Shown in pieces: positions 2,857-5,750 of a stretch of 5,750 bases of DNA. A model generated the notes under the pieces. That model worked only from the letters and a program-made list of their open reading frames with translations, did not search any database and was not told the DNA's origin. The translations under genes and the position numbers were made by a program. How positions within the stretch are numbered: the stretch's first letter is position 1; the number at the start of each line of letters is the position of its first letter. Source of the DNA: JALZHR01 sp036389695. GTDB lineage: Bacteria; Acidobacteriota; Blastocatellia; Pyrinomonadales; Pyrinomonadaceae. Location: the NCBI GenBank assembly GCA_036389695.1, contig DASVWG010000379.1, positions 1 to 5,750 of the forward strand, given 5' to 3'.

Positions 2857-5750
2857 TAATCCGCTCGGGTCAGTGCGGTTAACCGGGTCGTTTCCGACAT
2901 ATGCGTACAAATTCAGTGACTGCGGATTATCCAGCGAAGCCGCCAGCATTCCAATCGGGTCGACCTGCGTAAATCGCCCTTGCTGCGCGTCGTAGGTTCG
3001 ATTCTGCGCGTAATCCAAGCCCGTCACGTTGCTCCGGTCGTAACTGGTAAATCGCCGGTTGGTGCTGCCGGTCGTCTCGTTTTCCAGAGGCGTGCCGAAA
3101 GGCAGCGTCTGCTGTTCGAGCGAGCTTCCGGTCGCCTGGTTGGTTATCAGGCGCACGCCGAGCCGGTCGTAATGCTGGAAGTCGGTCGTTTCGCCGCCGC
3201 CGCCGTTGTTTCGTATCACGGAGAACACGCGGCTGCCGCTGGAAATATACGACTTCGACCAGGTCATAGTCGTCGGCGAGTTGGTCGATTCGAAATACTC
3301 GACGTCGTCCGAAAAATAATATGTCCGGTCGTGCGTGTCGCCGTTTTGCGTCAGGATACGGTCGTTGCCGTCGCCGTACCAGATGTATTGCAGAGCCGTG
3401 CCGTAATCGTTATTGACTCTGACCAGACGATTGGCGGAGTCGTATTGGAACCGCTGCACCGAGCCGTCGGCTTTGACGATGCGGGTTTGATTGCCGTTCG
3501 CATCGTATTGGAAACCGCCGGTGTTGATGCGGTTGCTTGCCGCGTCGTAGCTGAGCGAAGGAATTCCGTCAGCCGGCATCGGCGCGCCCGTGCCCGCGCC
3601 CGACGGGCAGACGGTGGACGCGACGTTGGCGAATTCCTGACTGTACGGGAAGCCTTCGTGAACGGCGGGACGACCGTTGGCGGCGACCTGACCCGTCCAG
3701 AAATCCCAGCCGCCTTGGTCGGGCGTGCGCCGCAGATACGCCCAGTAAAGGTCGTAGACGTATTCGCTGTTGGTGCGACCGCGATTGGCGTATTCCTGAC
3801 TCTGGAAAAGCGCTCTGCCCATCGCCGCCGAAGCCTGAATCAATTGATACGGACCTTGCCAGTAAGCCTGCCGCAGCTGCGAGCTCCAGGTCAAAAGCTC
3901 GCCCGAAGTCGGCTGCCGGTTCAGCGAACGCTGGAAGAAATCCTGAATCATCGTGTTCAAACCGAGCGTTTGCGAGCCGGAGCACGCTGGCGGAATCGAA
4001 CCGGCGGAATTGCCCGTCGCCGAAACGCTCGTGCGATTGCCGTAACGGTCGTAGCCGTAGCTCTGCGTCCAAATCGGCGAAGTGCTGACGCCGCCCGTCG
4101 CCTGCGTCAGGCGTCCGAGAGCGTCATAAGAATACGTGCGGTTGTGCGCGCCGGACGTGTCGAGATTATTCGTGATTTTCGTCAACTGTCCGGTCGATTT
4201 ATTGCTCGCGTTTTTGTAATCGTAAGAGAGATTCAGCAATTGCGTCGAGCCGCGCGTGACGGTCTGCTGTTCCAGCAATCCGGTCTGCGCGTTATACGAA
4301 TAATTTTCGGTAATCTGATTCGCGCCCGCCGCGCCGATGACGGCGCTCGTCGTCAAGCTCGCCGCGTTGTACTGAATCTGCGAAGCGTGCGTCACGCTAT
4401 CGACCGTCAGAGTGCTCAGGCGGCTCGCCGCGTCGAACTGCTGATTGACGACTTTGCGCGGCTCGCCCGCGATGCCGTACTCTTTCGGATAGCGCACCTG
4501 CGTGTTTCTGTCCAGCGTATCGTATAGATAGCTGGCGGTCATCGGCTGGCTCGGGCGGCTGTTCAGCGTCAGGGTGACGTCGCTCAGGCGACCTTCGGCG
4601 TCGAAAGCGTAAGATTCGGTGCTGAATCCATTGACGACGACCGCAGAAATTTGCGTCGCGTCGGTCAAATCCGCCGAGCTGCCGCGCGGGCGATAGCTGT
4701 AACTGACGGTCGGCGCAGTAGTTATCGGATAAGACCAATCGCCGAACCCGCTCGTATCGGAACTAACCGTCTGGACGCGGTTCAGCGGGTCGTTGTTAAA
4801 GGAATAAATCATCCGCGCGCCGCGCGCGTCGGTGCGCGAGACGACGTTCGAGCGATTATCGTAGCCGATGACGTCGCTCCACGTTCCGCCGCCGACATAT
4901 TGACCGGCGTCGTTGAGCGTCGCGCTTTTTTCGGCTAATTTCTGGTGCGTCAGGCGGCTCAGACCGTCGTAGCGGAAATAGCGAACCTGACTGCCCTGAT
5001 TGCTCTGCACAAGATTGCCGAGCGTGTCGTATTGATAAGTCGTGACGAGACCGTTGTAGGTGACGGTTCCGTCGCCGGAAGGATTCGGCTCGACGACTTC
5101 GACCAGACGTCCGCGCGCGTCGGTTCTTTCCCAATGCTCGCGTCCCCACGCGTCGCGCGTCCGCACGGTTTGACCGCCCGCGCCCGAAGCCACGTTCGGA
5201 CGCGACGCTTCGTTATAAAAATTCTCGGTCGCGCTGCCGTCCGGCGAAGTAACTTTTTTCGGGCGACCGACCACGTCGTTTTCAATCGTGAAAAGCTGTG
5301 CCGCTTCGTTTTCCCGGTGCGGTCTGGATTGCTGCACAACCTGGTCGAGATTGTCATAATACGTATCGACCACGTCATAAATTCCGCCCGAGCCGAGAGC
5401 TTTTTCCTGCCGGACTTTGCCGTGCCCGTTCAGATATTTTATGTTCTGGCTGGCGACGGCGTGCTGGTCGGTGTAAAGCGTCTCGGTGACGGAAAGCCCG
5501 GCGTCGTTGTAGACGAAACGCGTGTATCCGGCATTGCCGTAACGATACGGATTCGAAGTCCAATCCGGTCGCAGCGAGTCGGGATAATAATTCGTCGTCG
5601 TCGTGCGCCCGTTGGCGTCGGTGCTCGAAGTCGGCATGCCGGTGTTGAAATCCCAGTTGGTCGAGGTGACGACCTGCGAGCCCGGCGTCGACGGCGAGCC
5701 GCGCGTGACCGATTGCGGGAAAGCATACTGCGTCGAAGCGGTATAAGTCG
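2068..5750 (-). CDS. RHS/YD-repeat protein with DUF4214-like insert and hydrophobic C-terminal tip (5' end missing)
   Basis: The frame is open from the right edge (first full codon at 5748) to TAA at 2070-2068: 1226 residues with no start in view. The ATG at 5637 is internal, because 37 sense codons of the same YD-type composition precede it. Residues below count from that Met. YD-type repeats run through the shell, for example TYQYDTLGNLVQS (200-212), YSYDALGRLTQ (502-512), YGYDRYGNRTS (527-537), FQYDANGNQTR (709-719) and FQYDSANRLVR (730-740). They are interrupted by a DUF4214-like module (552-677). The RHS-associated core (about 861-927) ends in DPSGL, and a 262-residue tip follows. In known RHS proteins the repeats build a hollow shell around a C-terminal effector, which is cut off at the core. 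Such proteins are exported or surface-exposed and act in contact killing, or in some lineages adhesion. Signal peptide and export route are outside the window. No neighbouring immunity, VgrG, PAAR or TcB-like gene is visible. Confidence 0.9.
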   Translation of the reverse strand, partial: TYTASTQYAFPQSVTRGSPSTPGSQVVTSTNWDFNTGMPTSSTDANGRTTTTNYYPDSLRPDWTSNPYRYGNAGYTRFVYNDAGLSVTETLYTDQHAVASQNIKYLNGHGKVRQEKALGSGGIYDVVDTYYDNLDQVVQQSRPHRENEAAQLFTIENDVVGRPKKVTSPDGSATENFYNEASRPNVASGAGGQTVRTRDAWGREHWERTDARGRLVEVVEPNPSGDGTVTYNGLVTTYQYDTLGNLVQSNQGSQVRYFRYDGLSRLTHQKLAEKSATLNDAGQYVGGGTWSDVIGYDNRSNVVSRTDARGARMIYSFNNDPLNRVQTVSSDTSGFGDWSYPITTAPTVSYSYRPRGSSADLTDATQISAVVVNGFSTESYAFDAEGRLSDVTLTLNSRPSQPMTASYLYDTLDRNTQVRYPKEYGIAGEPRKVVNQQFDAASRLSTLTVDSVTHASQIQYNAASLTTSAVIGAAGANQITENYSYNAQTGLLEQQTVTRGSTQLLNLSYDYKNASNKSTGQLTKITNNLDTSGAHNRTYSYDALGRLTQATGGVSTSPIWTQSYGYDRYGNRTSVSATGNSAGSIPPACSGSQTLGLNTMIQDFFQRSLNRQPTSGELLTWSSQLRQAYWQGPYQLIQASAAMGRALFQSQEYANRGRTNSEYVYDLYWAYLRRTPDQGGWDFWTGQVAANGRPAVHEGFPYSQEFANVASTVCPSGAGTGAPMPADGIPSLSYDAASNRINTGGFQYDANGNQTRIVKADGSVQRFQYDSANRLVRVNNDYGTALQYIWYGDGNDRILTQNGDTHDRTYYFSDDVEYFESTNSPTTMTWSKSYISSGSRVFSVIRNNGGGGETTDFQHYDRLGVRLITNQATGSSLEQQTLPFGTPLENETTGSTNRRFTSYDRSNVTGLDYAQNRTYDAQQGRFTQVDPIGMLAASLDNPQSLNLYAYVGNDPVNRTDPSGLFWGKLFRFLKKLLKIIMIAAAVAVAIIATATFFGAPTWAAFFAMISAGATAASQITGALGLTGVSKVLKIIGALADIANATIKFVEAIKTAAATAAKTAGAAVQKAVLEAIRAGITLATKVLDFFAVSKISGVFKVVNAALKFYLDGKLSFGRGERSKWRYAMDIFKLGRGIASQIASLGGLKQATRFIDLLGIVDDIDDIVTAITKKIDDTPQITWLSWLLGGPIPVMSRKLFVALNVVQRANTVLGKSLSIPDRIIKFAQ
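2854..3057 (-). other. RHS-repeat-associated core domain
   Basis: Residues 861-928 of the RHS protein carry the most conserved part of the family: GLDYAQNRTYDAQQGRF (873-889), VDPIG (892-896), LNLYAYVGNDPVN (908-920) and DPSGL (923-927). In characterised RHS and TcC proteins this core closes the shell and performs aspartate-dependent self-cleavage just after the DPxGL motif. Both aspartates of the DPIG (D893) and DPSGL (D923) motifs are intact, so cleavage after Leu927 is a reasonable prediction. The spacing LAASLDNPQS replaces the usual Gly-Gly between DPIG and NLYAY. Confidence 0.85.
3607..3984 (-). other. DUF4214-like tandem module inserted in the RHS shell, flanked by the only cysteines
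   Basis: This stretch is residues 552-677 of the RHS protein. The second half, YVYDLYWAYLRRTPDQGGWDFW (626-647) through GFPYSQEF (662-669), follows the DUF4214 pattern, in which a helix leads to a L-x-R-x-P-D-x-x-G-x-x-x-W turn and then a GF-x-x-S-x-EF ending. The first half, from IQDFFQRSLNRQPTSGELLTW (564-584) to LFQSQEY (610-616), repeats the same scheme in diverged form. Cys552 and Cys677 bracket the module and are the only cysteines in the 1226 visible residues, so a disulfide closing the insert is plausible outside the cytoplasm. YD repeats resume directly on both sides. DUF4214 occurs in many secreted and surface proteins; its function is not established. Confidence 0.7.

Noticed and set aside
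3607..3984. Insert as a recent mobile element or frame-preserving insertion sequence
   Set aside because: It has no terminal repeats or transposase signature and codon use looks like the rest of the gene; a protein-domain insertion is the simpler reading.
2980..4527. 515-codon plus-strand open frame antisense to the RHS gene
   Set aside because: Its product is Arg/Val/Ala-rich without domains, typical of the complement of a GC-rich gene, while the minus strand has unmistakable YD repeats and RHS core across the whole stretch.

Overview
The window looks like a piece of a Gram-negative, free-living bacterial chromosome with moderately GC-rich genes and distinctly AT-rich promoter DNA. The REP-type hairpin pairs built on a GCATCCTGC core, and a large RHS protein carrying a DUF4214-like insert, recall Acidobacteriota (perhaps Blastocatellia). 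That placement is from memory of similar genomes and was not tested. No tRNA, rRNA, CRISPR array, transposase gene or phage gene is visible.

Layout. (a) 1-54, minus strand: the first 18 codons of a gene whose product begins like a Sec signal peptide; the rest lies outside the window. (b) 55-594: a 540-base divergent intergenic region. Its left half has a good minus-strand promoter whose 17-bp spacer is occupied by a perfect palindrome, AATTGGT-TTT-ACCAATT, of the kind bound by FadR/PdhR/LldR-type GntR regulators. Two further ACCAATT-bearing copies and a run of helically phased T-tracts lie nearby. Its right half has a near-consensus sigma70 promoter (445-474) for the next gene. (c) 595-1734, plus: a membrane-anchored CapA-family (PGA_cap) metallophosphoesterase-like protein, complete. 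(d) 1735-2067: a convergent intergenic region with two REP units facing each other (four hairpins, 1799-1933), a strong intrinsic terminator (1971-1999) serving mainly the minus-strand gene, and a second hairpin beside that gene's stop codon. (e) 2068-5750, minus: the C-terminal 1226 residues of a very large RHS/YD-repeat protein. It is open at the right edge, so its true start is outside.

The RHS protein is the main object of interest. Its YD-repeat shell is interrupted by a roughly 125-residue DUF4214-like module made of two related halves and bracketed by the only two cysteines visible in the protein. The shell ends in a canonical RHS core (DPIG ... DPSGL). Beyond the core is a 262-residue hydrophobic, helix-rich tip that resembles no nuclease or deaminase toxin I can recognise and could be membrane-active. 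No immunity-type gene follows: the next 330 bases hold only hairpins, then the convergent capA-like gene.

The genes show no sign of forming one operon: capA-like and RHS converge, and the 1-54 gene diverges from capA-like. What links the three is that each product is probably exported or membrane-associated.
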